A stretch of DNA of 64,000 nucleotides from Paracoccus sigandri (GTDB taxonomy: Bacteria > Pseudomonadota > Alphaproteobacteria > Rhodobacterales > Rhodobacteraceae), in NCBI RefSeq assembly GCF_003709565.1, contig NZ_QNRC01000002.1:124001-188000 (forward strand), read 5' to 3'. The first letter of the stretch is position 1, and the number at the start of each line of letters is the position of its first letter. A model generated the notes under the pieces. That model was not told where the DNA came from and ran no database searches. It saw only the letters and a program-made list of their open reading frames with translations. Below are positions 52,766 through 62,570 of the stretch, one piece after another. The translations under genes and the position numbers were made by a program.

Positions 52766-53944
52766 ATGTTCATTCTGGCGGCAAATGACGTGAAACTGCT
52801 TGCGAATTCGGCTTTTCGGGCGCTTGGCCCCGCCATCCCGCCCGGCTCGCCGCGCGAGGCGGTGCGGGCCGGCATCGGCGCGCTGATCGGGGTGGCGCTG
52901 GCCGGGCTGCTGCTGCTGACCTTCACCGAGGACCAGCGGCTGGGCCTGTGGCTGATCGCGCCCTTCGGCGCCACTTCGGTGCTGGTCTTCGCGGTTCCCA
53001 GCAGCCCGCTTGCCCAGCCATGGTCGGCCGTGGTCGGCAACACGCTGTCGGCGCTGTGCGCGGTGCTGGTCTGCATGTTGGTCGCCGATCCCTTCATCCG
53101 GGTTCCGCTGGCGGTCGGGCTGGCGATCGCGGCGATGATCCTTCTGCGGGCGCTGCACCCGCCCGGCGGCGCCGTCGCGATGACCGCCGCGCTCAGCCCC
53201 GACACGATCCGCGAGCTGGGCCTCGGCTTCGCGCTGTGCCCGGTCGCGCTGGGAACCGCGATCCTGGTCCTGGTCGCGGTCCTCTACAGCCGCCTGACCG
53301 GCCGCCACTATCCGTTCCGCCAGTTCGAGCAGAAGAACGTCCACGGCACTGACGACCACGAGCCGCTCGAGCGGATCGGGCTGAGCGAGGCGGAACTGAC
53401 CGACATCCTGACCCAATACCGCCAGACGCTGAACCTGGGCGTCGAGGACCTGGTCCGGCTGATCTCGGCGGCCGAGCTGCGGGCGGCCGGGCACCGGGCC
53501 GGGCCGCTGACCGCGTCAGACATCATGTCGCGCGACCTGGTCACGGTCGGCCCCGAGACCGTGCTGAACGACGTGGCCCAGCTGTTCCAGCGCCACGGCT
53601 TCATCTCATTGCCCGTGGTCGAGAAGGACGACCGCTTCCTGGGCGTGATCTACCAGATCCACCTGATCCGCAAGGTCTCGGACGAGAGCCGCGGCATCGG
53701 CGGCAGGTTCCGGGCGGTGCTGGCGCGGCAGCTGCGCGACCGGCGGCTGCGCGCGGCGCAGATCATGTCGACCGACGTGCCCACGACCACGCCGGACGCG
53801 CCCATCGCCACGCTGCTGCCGAAACTGGCCGATGGCAGCTGCGACGCGGTTCCGGTGCTGGACGGCGGCCGGATCGTCGGCATCGTGACCCGCACCGACC
53901 TGATCGCCGCGCTGGCCCGCCAGAGCCTGCGGCAGCCGGCCTGA
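52766..53944 (+). CDS. HPP family membrane protein with two CBS domains
   Basis: A 392-residue protein. The N-terminal half has about four to five hydrophobic segments and the name-giving HPP motif at 131-133 (ALHPPGGAVAMT). Residues from about 248 to 390 are two CBS domains (ASDIMSRDLVTVGPETVLND and AAQIMSTDVPTTTPDAPIAT), which usually bind adenine nucleotides. Some plant and cyanobacterial HPP proteins transport nitrite; the place next to narR and narK makes a nitrogen-oxide role worth considering. The ATG has no clear ribosome-binding site; a GTG eight codons later is an alternative. Confidence 0.85.
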   Translation: MFILAANDVKLLANSAFRALGPAIPPGSPREAVRAGIGALIGVALAGLLLLTFTEDQRLGLWLIAPFGATSVLVFAVPSSPLAQPWSAVVGNTLSALCAVLVCMLVADPFIRVPLAVGLAIAAMILLRALHPPGGAVAMTAALSPDTIRELGLGFALCPVALGTAILVLVAVLYSRLTGRHYPFRQFEQKNVHGTDDHEPLERIGLSEAELTDILTQYRQTLNLGVEDLVRLISAAELRAAGHRAGPLTASDIMSRDLVTVGPETVLNDVAQLFQRHGFISLPVVEKDDRFLGVIYQIHLIRKVSDESRGIGGRFRAVLARQLRDRRLRAAQIMSTDVPTTTPDAPIATLLPKLADGSCDAVPVLDGGRIVGIVTRTDLIAALARQSLRQPA

Positions 53945-53965
53945 GCCGGCCAGCCGCGAGACCGG

Positions 53966-54937
53966 TCAGCCGGCCTTCGCGGCGGCGCTTTCCGGCAGTT
54001 CCTCGTCGAACAGGCGCTGATAGAACTCGGCCACGGTCTGGCGCTCCAGCTCGTCGCATTTGTTCAGGAAGGTCAGCCGGAAGGCATAGCCGACATTGTC
54101 GAAGATCCGCGCGTTCTGCGCCCAGCTGATGACGGTGCGCGGCGACATGACCGTGGACAGGTCGCCCTGCATGAAGGCGGTCCGCGTCAGGTCGGCCAGC
54201 GTCACCATCTGGCTGATCAGCTTGCGGCCCTTTTCCGTGTTGTAGGTCGGGTTCTTGGCCAGCACGATGTTCGTCTCGGCGTCATGCGACAGATAGTTCA
54301 GCGTGGCGACCAGCGACCAGCGGTCCATCTGGCCCTGGTTGATCTGCTGGGTACCGTGATAGAGCCCGGTCGTGTCGCCCAGGCCGACGGTGTTGGCGGT
54401 GGCGAACAGGCGGAACCAGGGGTTCGGCGTGATGACCTCGTTCTGGTCCAGCAGCGTCAGCTTGCCGTCGGCCTCCAGCACGCGCTGGATCACGAACATC
54501 ACGTCGGCGCGGCCGGCGTCGTATTCGTCGAAGACGATGGCGGTCGGGTTGCGCAGCGCCCAGGGCAGGATGCCCTCGTGGAAGACCGTCACCTGCTTGC
54601 CGTCGACCAGCTTGATCGCGTCCTTGCCGATCAGGTCGATCCGGGAAACGTGGCTGTCCAGGTTCACCCGCACGCAGGGCCAGTTCAGCCGCGCCGCCAC
54701 CTGCTCGATATGGGTCGATTTGCCGGTGCCGTGATAGCCCTGGATCATCACCCGGCGGTTATAGGCGAAGCCCGCCAGAATCGCCATGGTGGTGTCGGGG
54801 TCGAACTTGTAGGTCGTGTCGATCTCGGGCACGCGGTCGCTGCGCTCGGCGAAGCCCTTCACCTTCATGTCGCTGTCCAGACCGAACACCTCGCGCAGGT
54901 CGATCTCTTCGGTGGGTTTCGCGTTCTGCTCCAGCAT
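53966..54937 (-). CDS. cobS: aerobic cobaltochelatase subunit CobS
   Basis: A 323-residue AAA+ protein. Walker A is GYHGTGKST (67-75), Walker B is [10 protein letters not shown] (about 133-142), and [26 protein letters not shown] is the CobS/MoxR-type sensor region. With CobN and CobT it inserts cobalt into hydrogenobyrinic acid a,c-diamide. CobT, often the next gene, is not downstream here: the HPP gene ends in the opposite direction 21 bases away. The start follows GAAAGGGCCC. Confidence 0.95.
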   Translation of the reverse strand: MLEQNAKPTEEIDLREVFGLDSDMKVKGFAERSDRVPEIDTTYKFDPDTTMAILAGFAYNRRVMIQGYHGTGKSTHIEQVAARLNWPCVRVNLDSHVSRIDLIGKDAIKLVDGKQVTVFHEGILPWALRNPTAIVFDEYDAGRADVMFVIQRVLEADGKLTLLDQNEVITPNPWFRLFATANTVGLGDTTGLYHGTQQINQGQMDRWSLVATLNYLSHDAETNIVLAKNPTYNTEKGRKLISQMVTLADLTRTAFMQGDLSTVMSPRTVISWAQNARIFDNVGYAFRLTFLNKCDELERQTVAEFYQRLFDEELPESAAAKAG

Positions 54938-55114
54938 GGTCGGGCCCTTTCATCGCAACGCCGCCTTGATCGCGCATTCGCAGGCCGCGCGCAAGCGGGG
55001 CGCGCAGCCTTCCGGCCCCGACCGCGCCCCGACCTCGCCCCGGCCTCGCGTTGACGCGCCGGGCAGCGCCCCATAAGGTCGGCCCGGCAAGAGGAACGGC
55101 AGACGAGGCACGAG

Positions 55115-55582
55115 GTGCAGCAAGCGCGACAGACCCAGATCGGAGGCCTGCTTTCGCGTGTGGCTTCGGGCGACCGGGCGGCCTTCGACATGCTCTACGA
55201 GGCGACATCGGCCCAGCTGCACGCGCTGGGGGTCTCGATCCTGAAGGACCGCCCCATCGCCGAGGATGCGCTGGAGCAGGTCTATCTGCGGATCTGGTCC
55301 GAGGCCGGCCGGCAACCCGAAAGCGGGCTTTCGCCGATGGCATGGCTGCTGACGCTGACCCGCGAGATGGCGCTGGAACGGATGCGGGCCGAGGGCCTGC
55401 CGGGCGGGCTGACCCGCCCCGACCCGGTCGAGGCGCTGTGGCTGGAAGGCGCCAGCCTGCAGGCGCTGGCCCGGCGCGAGGGGCGGACCGCCCCGGCGAT
55501 GCGCGAATTGCTGCGCGCGCGGCTGGCCGCCCTGCGCGGCGGCAGGGCACCGCAGGAAGCGGCGCAAGGGGCGGCGAGATGA
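55115..55582 (+). CDS. compact ECF-type RNA polymerase sigma factor
   Basis: A 155-residue sigma-70-like protein with a GTG start preceded by CACGAG. Region 2 is present (AFDMLYEATSAQLHALGVSI, AEDALEQVYLRIWSEAG, WLLTLTREMALERMR). Region 4 is short: the helix-turn-helix EGASLQALARREGRTAPAMRELLRARLAALR remains, but the first helix (usually L-P-x-x-x-R-x-x-x-L) is largely missing. Its stop overlaps the start of a one-pass membrane protein as ATGA, the usual sigma/anti-sigma arrangement. Length is below that of most ECF factors (170-200). Confidence 0.8.
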   Translation: MQQARQTQIGGLLSRVASGDRAAFDMLYEATSAQLHALGVSILKDRPIAEDALEQVYLRIWSEAGRQPESGLSPMAWLLTLTREMALERMRAEGLPGGLTRPDPVEALWLEGASLQALARREGRTAPAMRELLRARLAALRGGRAPQEAAQGAAR

Positions 55583-56037
55583 GCGACGAGACCACCCCGC
55601 CCCCTGCCCCGAAGGAACCGGACCCGAAGGAACCGGACCCCAAGGATGCTGTGCCGAAGGATGCTGTCCCGAGGGATCCGGCTCCGACCGATCCCGTCCC
55701 CGCCGATTACGACGAGATCCTGGCGGCCGAGCTGGCCCTGGGCCTGCTGGAGGGCGAGGAGGCCGCCGCCGCCGTCGCGCGGCTTTCCGCCGACCCGGTC
55801 TTCGCCGAGGATCTGCGCGCCTGGCAGGAACGGCTGGCCGGGACGGCGCTTGGGCTGACCCCGGTCATGGCCCCGGCCCGCGCCCGCCAGCGCATCCGCG
55901 AGAAACTGGGCCATGCCGCCGCGCCGCTGAGTGTCGATCCGCTGGAAAAGCCCTCGCGCTGGCCGCGGCTGCTGGTCGTTCTGGCCTTGCTGGCCGTCGG
56001 CGCCGCGATCTGGTGGGTCCTGGCGCAGCCCGGCTAG
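55579..56037 (+). CDS. anti-sigma factor (RskA-like), single-pass membrane protein
   Basis: A 152-residue protein. Residues 5-40 are a proline-rich, charge-alternating repeat (KEPDPKEPDPKDAVPKDAVP), then an anti-sigma-like helical domain (EILAAELALGLLEGEEAAAAVARLSADP, AWQERLAGTALGL), a short linker and one membrane helix near the C-terminus (LLVVLALLAVGAAIWWVL). The periplasmic part is only about four residues, far shorter than in typical RskA proteins. It overlaps the sigma gene by four bases and should hold the sigma factor at the membrane. Confidence 0.8.
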   Translation: MSDETTPPPAPKEPDPKEPDPKDAVPKDAVPRDPAPTDPVPADYDEILAAELALGLLEGEEAAAAVARLSADPVFAEDLRAWQERLAGTALGLTPVMAPARARQRIREKLGHAAAPLSVDPLEKPSRWPRLLVVLALLAVGAAIWWVLAQPG

Positions 56038-56061
56038 GCAGGAACAGCGAAAGAGGGCGGG

Positions 56062-57057
56062 ATGAGCGGACTGATCGCGCTGCTGGACGATGTGGCAAGC
56101 ATTGCGAAGGTGGCGGCGGCCTCGGTCGACGATGTCGCGGGACAGGCGGCCAAGGCGGGGGCCAAGGCGGCCGGCGCGGTCATCGACGACGCGGCGGTGA
56201 CGCCGAAATATGTCCATGGCTTCGATGCCGGCCGCGAATTGCCGATCGTGTGGAAGATCGCGAAGGGGTCGATCTTCAACAAGCTGGTGATCCTGCTGCC
56301 GGTGGCGCTGCTGCTGTCGGCCTTCGCGCCCTGGGCGATCTCGCCGCTGCTGATGCTGGGCGGGGCCTATCTGTGCTTCGAGGGGGCCGAGAAGATCGCC
56401 CATGCCTTCGGCCATGGCGACCGGCACGACAGCGACAGGCACACCAACCCCGAAGGCGACGGCGCCGCGCTGGAAGAGGCGCGGGTGGCCGGCGCGATCA
56501 AGACCGATTTCATCCTCTCGGCCGAGATCATGACCATCGCGCTGTCCACCATCCCCGCTGACGACGCGCTGTGGATGAAGGCGATGATCCTTGCGGTGGT
56601 CGGGCTGGGCATCACCGCGGCGGTCTATGGCGCGGTGGCGCTGATCGTGAAGGCGGACGATGTCGGGCTGCACCTGGCGACCCGGCGCCGGGGCGCGACG
56701 GCGGCGCTGGGGCGCGGGATCGTCAAGCTGATGCCGGGGCTGATGCGGGTGCTGACGGTGGTCGGCACGGCGGCGATGCTGTGGGTCGGCGGGCAGATCA
56801 TCGTCCACGGGCTGCACGAGCTGGGCTGGCACGTCCCGTATGACTGGATCCGCCAGCTGGCCCAGACCGCGGCGGCGGCCCTGCCGCAGGCGCCGGGCGT
56901 CGTCGCCTGGATGGTCACGGCCATCCTCGACGGCCTTCTGGGGCTGATGCTGGGGCTGGCGCTGATCCCGGTGGTGGAACGGGCCATCAACCCGCTGCTG
57001 GCCGCCACCGTGCTGCCGCTGATCGCGACCTTGCGCGGGACGCCAGGCAGGGACTGA
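56062..57057 (+). CDS. DUF808 family membrane protein (YedI-like)
   Basis: A 331-residue integral membrane protein with the family start MSGLIALLDDVASIAKVAAASVDD and the segments KAAGAVIDDAAVTPKYVHGF and LLMLGGAYLCFEGAEKIAHAF. About seven hydrophobic segments follow. Function is unknown across the family. It lies 24 bases after the anti-sigma gene and may be co-transcribed with it, which makes it a possible target of the sigma factor. Confidence 0.9.
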   Translation: MSGLIALLDDVASIAKVAAASVDDVAGQAAKAGAKAAGAVIDDAAVTPKYVHGFDAGRELPIVWKIAKGSIFNKLVILLPVALLLSAFAPWAISPLLMLGGAYLCFEGAEKIAHAFGHGDRHDSDRHTNPEGDGAALEEARVAGAIKTDFILSAEIMTIALSTIPADDALWMKAMILAVVGLGITAAVYGAVALIVKADDVGLHLATRRRGATAALGRGIVKLMPGLMRVLTVVGTAAMLWVGGQIIVHGLHELGWHVPYDWIRQLAQTAAAALPQAPGVVAWMVTAILDGLLGLMLGLALIPVVERAINPLLAATVLPLIATLRGTPGRD

Positions 57058-57132
57058 GCCGCCGCCGCAAGACATTGCATCGGCGCGCGATCGGCGCAAG
57101 GATGGTGCCGTCAACCTGCCGGGAGCCGTGCC

Positions 57133-57759
57133 ATGCCGATTGAGACGCTGATCCTGTTCATCCCCGCCTGTTTCGCGCTGAACATGGCCTTCGGACCCAA
57201 CAACCTGCTGTCGCTGACCATCGGCGCGGGGCACGGGATGCGGGTGGCGATGCTGGGCTCTCTGGGGCGGCTGGTCGCCTTCGCGCTGATGATCGCGATA
57301 TCGGCGCTTGGCATGGGGGCGCTGCTGATGGCGTCCGAGCTGGCCTTCACGCTGGTCAAGCTGGCGGGCGCGGCCTATCTGGTCTGGCTGGGCCTGCGCC
57401 TTCTGCGCTCGGGCGGGGCCATCGACGCCCGGGCGCTGCGCGCGCCGCAGGGCCGGCCGCGCGATTTCATGCGGCAGGAATTCCTGGTCGCGGCGGGCAA
57501 TCCCAAGGCGATCCTGATCTTTACCGCCTTCTTCCCGCAATTCGTCGCCCCGCTGGCCTATTGGCAAAGCTTCCTGCTGCTGGGGGCGGTCTTCCTGCTG
57601 CTGGAAGTGATCGCCATCGCCGTCTATGCCTATTTCGGCACGCGGCTGACCGGGCTGATGCGCAATGCCCGCAGCCTGCACTGGATCAACCGCATCAGCG
57701 GCGGCACGATGATCGCCTTCGGCGCCGCGCTGGCCCTGTCGCGCCGCCCGGCGGGGTGA
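57133..57759 (+). CDS. LysE/RhtB-family exporter
   Basis: A 208-residue membrane protein with about six hydrophobic segments. It begins LILFIPACFALNMAFGPNNLLSLTIGAGHGMRVAMLG, the G-P-x-x-x-x-x-x-x-x-G-x-x-x-G pattern of LysE translocators, and continues with AGAAYLVWLGLRLLRSG and GNPKAILIFTAFFPQF. Substrates of the family are amino acids and derivatives; none can be assigned. GGGAGCC precedes the ATG. Confidence 0.9.
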   Translation: MPIETLILFIPACFALNMAFGPNNLLSLTIGAGHGMRVAMLGSLGRLVAFALMIAISALGMGALLMASELAFTLVKLAGAAYLVWLGLRLLRSGGAIDARALRAPQGRPRDFMRQEFLVAAGNPKAILIFTAFFPQFVAPLAYWQSFLLLGAVFLLLEVIAIAVYAYFGTRLTGLMRNARSLHWINRISGGTMIAFGAALALSRRPAG

Positions 57760-57823
57760 TCGCCGGGGCGTTCGGCGGGCCCTCCGGTGACGTAACGCAT
57801 CGCGTTGACCAAACAGTCAAAGA

Positions 57824-57841
57824 CTGTCACATTCCGTTCAC
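57824..57841 (+). promoter_or_regulatory. probable Pho box upstream of ugpB
   Basis: CTGTCAC-ATTC-CGTTCAC has the 7-4-7 layout of two PhoB half-sites (consensus CTGTCAT). A weaker element, ACAGTCA, lies 11 bases earlier in the same phase. The site ends 72 bases before the ugpB ATG, suitable for PhoB activation of glycerol phosphate uptake. Confidence 0.6.
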
Positions 57842-57913
57842 AATAATGTTGCGAGACCGTCACCGGGCACCGCTAGGCCGGGCGACGAAACGCAACTCCA
57901 TTGGGAGGAAAAC

Positions 57914-59233
57914 ATGTCTCGACTTCTCACCGCCTCTGTCGCGGCTCTGATCGCGTCGCTGACCGCCGCGCAGGCGCAAACCGACATCCAGTGGTGGCAC
58001 GCCATGGGCGGCGAGCTGGGCGCCAAGCTGGAAGAGATCACCCGCAACTTCAACGACAGCCAGGACGAATACCGCGTGGTGCCGTCCTACAAGGGCACCT
58101 ATCCCGAGACGATGACCGCCGCCATCGCGGCCTTCCGCGCCCGCCAGCAGCCCGCCATCGTGCAGGTCTTCGAGGTCGGCACCGGCACCATGATGGCCGC
58201 CGAGGGCGCCGTCGTCCCGGTCCACCAACTGATGGCCGACCATGGCGAGAGCTTCGACCCGCAGGCCTATCTGCCCGCCGTCGTCGGCTATTACAGCGAC
58301 ACCGAGGGCAACATGCTGTCGCTGCCCTTCAACAGCTCGACCCCGATCCTGTATTACAACAAGGACGCGTTCGAGAAGGCCGGGCTGGACCCCGAGCAAC
58401 CGCCCGAGACCTGGGCCCAGCTGGAGGAATTCGCCACCCGGATCCGGGAATCGGGTGCGGCCAGCTGCGGCTTCACCTCGCGCTGGATCAGCTGGATCCA
58501 GACCGAGAATTTCAGCGCCTGGCACAACCAGCCCATCGGCACGCTGGAAAACGGCCTTGGCGGACAGGATGCGCGGCTGACCCTGAACGGCCCGGCGCAG
58601 GTCAAGCATTGGGAAAACCTGAAGCGTTGGGCCGACGAGGGGCTGTTCAAATATGGCGGCCCGGTGGCGGGCGACGGCGCGGCGCCGCTGTTCTATTCGC
58701 AGGAATGTGCGATCTACATGGAAAGCTCGGGCGGGCGCGCCGGGATCATCGCCAACGCCACCGATTTCGAGGTCGGCTTCGGCATGCTGCCCTATTACGA
58801 CGACATCGAGGGCGCGCCGCAGAACTCGATCATCGGGGGCGCGACGCTGTGGGTGCTGTCGGGCCGGCCGGACGCGGAATACGAGGGGGTCGCGCGCTTC
58901 TTCGAATATCTCTCCAGCCCCGAGGTCCAGGCCGAATGGCACCAGTTCACCGGCTATCTGCCGATCACCCAGGCGGCCTATGACCTTGGCAAGGAACAGG
59001 GCTATTACGAGCAGAACCCCGGCACCGAGGTCAGCATCCAGCAGATCACGCTGAACGAGCCGACCGAGAATTCCAAGGGCCTGCGCTTCGGCAACTATGT
59101 CCAGATCCGCGGCATCATCGACGAGGAGTTCGAGCAGCTTCTGTCGGGCGCCAAGGATGCGCAGGGCGCGCTGGACAGCCTGGTGCAGCGCGGCAATGCG
59201 CTGATCGAGGAATTCCAGGCCCAGAACCAGTAA
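57914..59233 (+). CDS. ugpB: sn-glycerol-3-phosphate ABC transporter substrate-binding protein
   Basis: A 439-residue periplasmic protein. The signal peptide [21 protein letters not shown] is followed by [21 protein letters not shown], typical of UgpB. Other family marks are [41 protein letters not shown] and the ESSGGRAGI phosphate-side region. It binds glycerol 3-phosphate or its diesters. First gene of ugpBAEC, with GGGAGGA upstream and a probable Pho box. Confidence 0.95.
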   Translation: MSRLLTASVAALIASLTAAQAQTDIQWWHAMGGELGAKLEEITRNFNDSQDEYRVVPSYKGTYPETMTAAIAAFRARQQPAIVQVFEVGTGTMMAAEGAVVPVHQLMADHGESFDPQAYLPAVVGYYSDTEGNMLSLPFNSSTPILYYNKDAFEKAGLDPEQPPETWAQLEEFATRIRESGAASCGFTSRWISWIQTENFSAWHNQPIGTLENGLGGQDARLTLNGPAQVKHWENLKRWADEGLFKYGGPVAGDGAAPLFYSQECAIYMESSGGRAGIIANATDFEVGFGMLPYYDDIEGAPQNSIIGGATLWVLSGRPDAEYEGVARFFEYLSSPEVQAEWHQFTGYLPITQAAYDLGKEQGYYEQNPGTEVSIQQITLNEPTENSKGLRFGNYVQIRGIIDEEFEQLLSGAKDAQGALDSLVQRGNALIEEFQAQNQ

Positions 59234-59309
59234 CCGCCGACGCAAGGGGCCGTGTCACCGCGACGCGGCCCCTTCCTTCGTCCGCCGCCCACCGCCAACC
59301 GGAGTGCCG

Positions 59310-60188
59310 ATGAAGCGCACGATCTTCAGCAACCAGCTGCTGCCCTGGCTTCTTCTGGCGCCGCAGCTTGCCATCACCTTCATCTTCTTCCTGTGGCCCG
59401 CCGCGCAGGCGATCCGGCACAGCGTGCTGCGGCAGGACGCCTTCGGCATCAACACGAACTTCGTCGGGCTGGCCAATTTCCGGGCGCTGATGAACAGCGC
59501 CCAATACCTGAATTCGCTGCAGGTGACGGTGGTCTTCGCGATCTCGGTCACGCTTCTGTCGATGGGCTTCTCGCTGCTGCTGGCGGTGGCGGTGGACCGG
59601 ATGATCCGCTCGACCAGCGTCTATACGACGCTGCTGGTCTGGCCCTATGCGGTGGCCCCCGCCGTCGCGGGGATCCTGTGGTGGTTCATCTTCAACCCGA
59701 CCATCGGCGTCATGCCCTATGTGCTGGACGTGGTCGGCTACAACTGGAACCACATGACCTCGAAGACCGACGCGATGATCCTGGTGGTGATCGCCAGCGC
59801 CTGGAAGCAGATCAGCTACAACTTCCTGTTCTTCGTGGCCGGGCTGCAATCGATCCCCGCCAGCCTGCGCGAGGCCGCGGCCATCGACGGCGCGGGACCG
59901 GTGCGGCGCTTCTTCGACATCACCTTCCCGCTTCTGTCGCCGACGACCTTCTTCCTGATGGTGGTCAATATCGTCTACGCGATGTTCGACACTTTCGCGG
60001 TCATCGACGCCACCACCGAGGGCGGCCCGGCGCAGGCCACCAATATCCTGGTCTACAAGGTCTATTTCGACGGCTTCGTCGGCCAGAACATGGGGTCCTC
60101 GGCGGCGCAGTCGGTGATCCTGATGCTGATCGTGATCGCGCTGACCGCCATCCAGTTCCGCTATGTCGAGAAGAAGGTGGCCTATTGA
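59310..60188 (+). CDS. ugpA: sn-glycerol-3-phosphate ABC transporter permease UgpA
   Basis: A 292-residue permease with six membrane segments, starting [20 protein letters not shown] after GGAG. The EAA loop is [20 protein letters not shown]. The ATG was preferred over an in-frame GTG two codons earlier that overlaps the ribosome-binding site. Its stop shares one base with the ugpE start. Confidence 0.95.
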   Translation: MKRTIFSNQLLPWLLLAPQLAITFIFFLWPAAQAIRHSVLRQDAFGINTNFVGLANFRALMNSAQYLNSLQVTVVFAISVTLLSMGFSLLLAVAVDRMIRSTSVYTTLLVWPYAVAPAVAGILWWFIFNPTIGVMPYVLDVVGYNWNHMTSKTDAMILVVIASAWKQISYNFLFFVAGLQSIPASLREAAAIDGAGPVRRFFDITFPLLSPTTFFLMVVNIVYAMFDTFAVIDATTEGGPAQATNILVYKVYFDGFVGQNMGSSAAQSVILMLIVIALTAIQFRYVEKKVAY

Positions 60189-61036
60189 TGATCGAGAACC
60201 GCCCCTTCCTGAACCTGCTGGCGCATCTGACGCTGATGCTGGGCGTCGCCATCGTCGCGCTGCCGGTCTGGCTGGCCTTCGTCGCCTCGACCCACGGCCC
60301 GACCGACTTCATGTCCGGCACCGTGCCGATGTGGCCCGGCCCGCGCCTGGTCGAGAATTACAGCCGGCTGCTGGAGACCGGCGTCTCGACCAGCGGGACG
60401 CCCCCGGTCGGCACGATGATGGTGAACAGCCTGATCATGGCGCTGTCCATCGCCATCGGCAAGATCGTCATCTCGATCACCTCGGCCTTCGCCATCGTCT
60501 ATTTCCGCTTTCCCTTCCGCAACCTGGCCTTCTGGTGCATCTTCATCACCATGATGCTGCCGGTCGAGGTCCGCATCGTGCCGACCTTCCAGGTGGTGGC
60601 GGATCTGGGGATGCTGAATTCCTATGCGGGCCTGTCGATCCCGCTGATCGCATCGGCCACCGCGACCTTCCTGTTCCGCCAGGTCTTTCTGACCATCCCG
60701 GACGAGCTGACCGAGGCCGCCCGCATCGACGGCGCCGGCCCGCTGAAATTCTTCCGCGACATCCTGCTGCCGCTGTCGCGCACCAATATCGCGGCGCTGT
60801 TCGTGATCCTGTTCATCTATGGCTGGAACCAGTATCTGTGGCCGCTGCTGATCACGACCAGCGCGGATTACTATACCATCGTCGCGGGCATCAAGCGGAT
60901 GGCCGACGCGGTGGACGGCGTGCCGCAGTGGCACCTGGTCATGGCGACGGCGATGCTGGCCATGCTGCCCCCGGTGGCGGTGGTGATCGGGATGCAGCGG
61001 CTGTTCGTCAAGGGCCTGGTCGAGACGGAGAAATAG
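60188..61036 (+). CDS. ugpE: sn-glycerol-3-phosphate ABC transporter permease UgpE
   Basis: A 282-residue permease beginning [20 protein letters not shown], with six membrane segments and the EAA loop [20 protein letters not shown]. Segments [18 protein letters not shown] and [16 protein letters not shown] are typical of UgpE. The start overlaps the ugpA stop by one base (TGATG), and ugpC follows after four bases. Confidence 0.95.
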   Translation: MIENRPFLNLLAHLTLMLGVAIVALPVWLAFVASTHGPTDFMSGTVPMWPGPRLVENYSRLLETGVSTSGTPPVGTMMVNSLIMALSIAIGKIVISITSAFAIVYFRFPFRNLAFWCIFITMMLPVEVRIVPTFQVVADLGMLNSYAGLSIPLIASATATFLFRQVFLTIPDELTEAARIDGAGPLKFFRDILLPLSRTNIAALFVILFIYGWNQYLWPLLITTSADYYTIVAGIKRMADAVDGVPQWHLVMATAMLAMLPPVAVVIGMQRLFVKGLVETEK

Positions 61037-61040
61037 AAGA

Positions 61041-62048
61041 ATGGCATCCATCACCCTCTCGAATGTCGGCAAGGTCTATGCCGGCGGCACCCGCGCCATC
61101 GGCGACGTGAACCTGGAAATCGCGGATGGCGAGTTCATCGTGCTGGTCGGGCCGTCGGGCTGCGGCAAGTCCACGCTGCTGCGGATGATCGCCGGGCTGG
61201 AAAGCATCACCGACGGCGAGGTGCGCATCGGCGACCGCGTGGTCAACCAGGTCGAGCCGGCGGACCGCGACATCGCCATGGTGTTCCAGAACTACGCGCT
61301 CTATCCGCACATGTCGGTGCGCCAGAACCTTGCCTATGGGCTGAAGAACCGCCGCACCCCCAAGGCCGAGATCGAGCGCCGCGTGGCCGAGGCCGCCGAG
61401 ATCCTGCAGATCGGTCCCTATCTGGACCGCAAGCCCCGCGCCCTGTCGGGCGGGCAGCGCCAGCGGGTGGCGATGGGCCGGGCCATCGTGCGCGAACCGG
61501 CCGCCTTCCTGTTCGACGAGCCGCTGTCGAACCTGGACGCCAAGCTGCGCGTCGCCATGCGGCTGGAGATCAAGCAGCTGCAGCAGCGGCTGGGCACGAC
61601 CTCGATCTACGTGACCCATGACCAGCTGGAGGCGATGACGCTGGCCGACCGGCTGGTGGTTCTCAGCGCCGGGCGGGTCGAGCAGATCGGCACGCCGCTC
61701 GAGGTCTATCGCCGCCCCGCCACCGCCTTCGTCGCCGGCTTCATCGGCAGCCCGGCCATGAACCTGATCCCGGCCCGCGCCGTCGGCCACCTGCCGGGCA
61801 CCGCCCATGCCGGGCTGGTCGGCATCCGCCCCGAGGACCTGACCATCACCCCCGAGGGCAATATCGAGATGCAGGTCCAGGCGATCGAGGAACTGGGCGC
61901 GCAACGCCTGGTCCACGGGCTGACCGGCGGCGAGACGCTGACCGTGACCATGCCCTCGGACATGCCGGTCTCGGACATGCTGCGGCTGTCGGTGCGGCGC
62001 GAGGCGCTGCACCTGTTCGAGGCCGAAAGCGGCCGGCGCATCGGCTAG
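61041..62048 (+). CDS. ugpC: sn-glycerol-3-phosphate ABC transporter ATPase UgpC
   Basis: A 335-residue MalK-type ATPase. Walker [11 protein letters not shown]-loop [13 protein letters not shown], signature [16 protein letters not shown] and Walker [15 protein letters not shown] are intact, followed by a TOBE-type C-terminal domain ([10 protein letters not shown]). Last gene of the operon; no glycerophosphodiesterase (ugpQ) follows. Its stop lies in a 19-base palindrome with the stop of the convergent DUF192 gene. Confidence 0.94.
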   Translation: MASITLSNVGKVYAGGTRAIGDVNLEIADGEFIVLVGPSGCGKSTLLRMIAGLESITDGEVRIGDRVVNQVEPADRDIAMVFQNYALYPHMSVRQNLAYGLKNRRTPKAEIERRVAEAAEILQIGPYLDRKPRALSGGQRQRVAMGRAIVREPAAFLFDEPLSNLDAKLRVAMRLEIKQLQQRLGTTSIYVTHDQLEAMTLADRLVVLSAGRVEQIGTPLEVYRRPATAFVAGFIGSPAMNLIPARAVGHLPGTAHAGLVGIRPEDLTITPEGNIEMQVQAIEELGAQRLVHGLTGGETLTVTMPSDMPVSDMLRLSVRREALHLFEAESGRRIG

Positions 62049-62062
62049 GCGGGCCGCCTAGC
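62044..62062. repeat. palindrome holding both stops of a convergent pair
   Basis: GCTAGGCGG-G-CCGCCTAGC is a perfect 9-base inverted repeat with one central base. It contains the ugpC stop TAG (plus strand) and the DUF192 stop TAG (minus strand). It may act as a small bidirectional terminator hairpin. Confidence 0.65.
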
Positions 62063-62570
62063 GGCAGGGCCAGGCGGCGCGCGCCGCATCCAGGCGCGGA
62101 TGGGCCAGCGCCTGCCCCACGCGCAGCCCCAGCCGCGCGGCCTCGCCGCCGCCGATTTCCAGCACCATCAGCCGTTCGGGATCGGGGTCGCCCGGCGCGG
62201 CGCCGGGGATCGGGGTCTCGTCCAGCGGGCGGGCCTGGGGGTGGATATGGCGGATCACGCCGCGGTCATCGATGAAGACGATGTCCAGCGGAATGAAGGT
62301 GTTGCGCATCCAGAAGAACAACGGCGCGGGGCGCGGATAGACGAACAGCATCCCCTGCCCCCGCGGCAAGGACCGCCGGAACATCAGCCCCTGCGCCCGC
62401 GAGGCGGCATCGTCGGCGATCTCGACCCGGATCTTCAGCGGCGCCGAATCACCCTGCAGCAGCACCAGATCGTCGGCGCAGACCGGCGCGGTCGCGAAAG
62501 CCGCGCTGCCCGAAAGCAGCGCGGTGAAGGCAAGTGTCAGAAAGGCAGATCGAATCCTATTCGGCCACAT
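62058..62570 (-). CDS. DUF192 domain protein, exported
   Basis: A 170-residue protein. A signal peptide (MWPNRIRSAFLTLAFTALLS through SAAFA) is followed by the DUF192 domain: IRVEIADDAASRAQGLMFRR, GMLFVYPRPAPLFFWMRNTFIPLDIVFID and a C-terminal MVLEIGGGEAARLGLRVGQAL. The fold is a small beta-barrel of unknown function. The start overlaps the end of the cold-shock gene by 14 bases; an alternative ATG 12 codons earlier would increase the overlap. Confidence 0.87.
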   Translation of the reverse strand: MWPNRIRSAFLTLAFTALLSGSAAFATAPVCADDLVLLQGDSAPLKIRVEIADDAASRAQGLMFRRSLPRGQGMLFVYPRPAPLFFWMRNTFIPLDIVFIDDRGVIRHIHPQARPLDETPIPGAAPGDPDPERLMVLEIGGGEAARLGLRVGQALAHPRLDAARAAWPCR

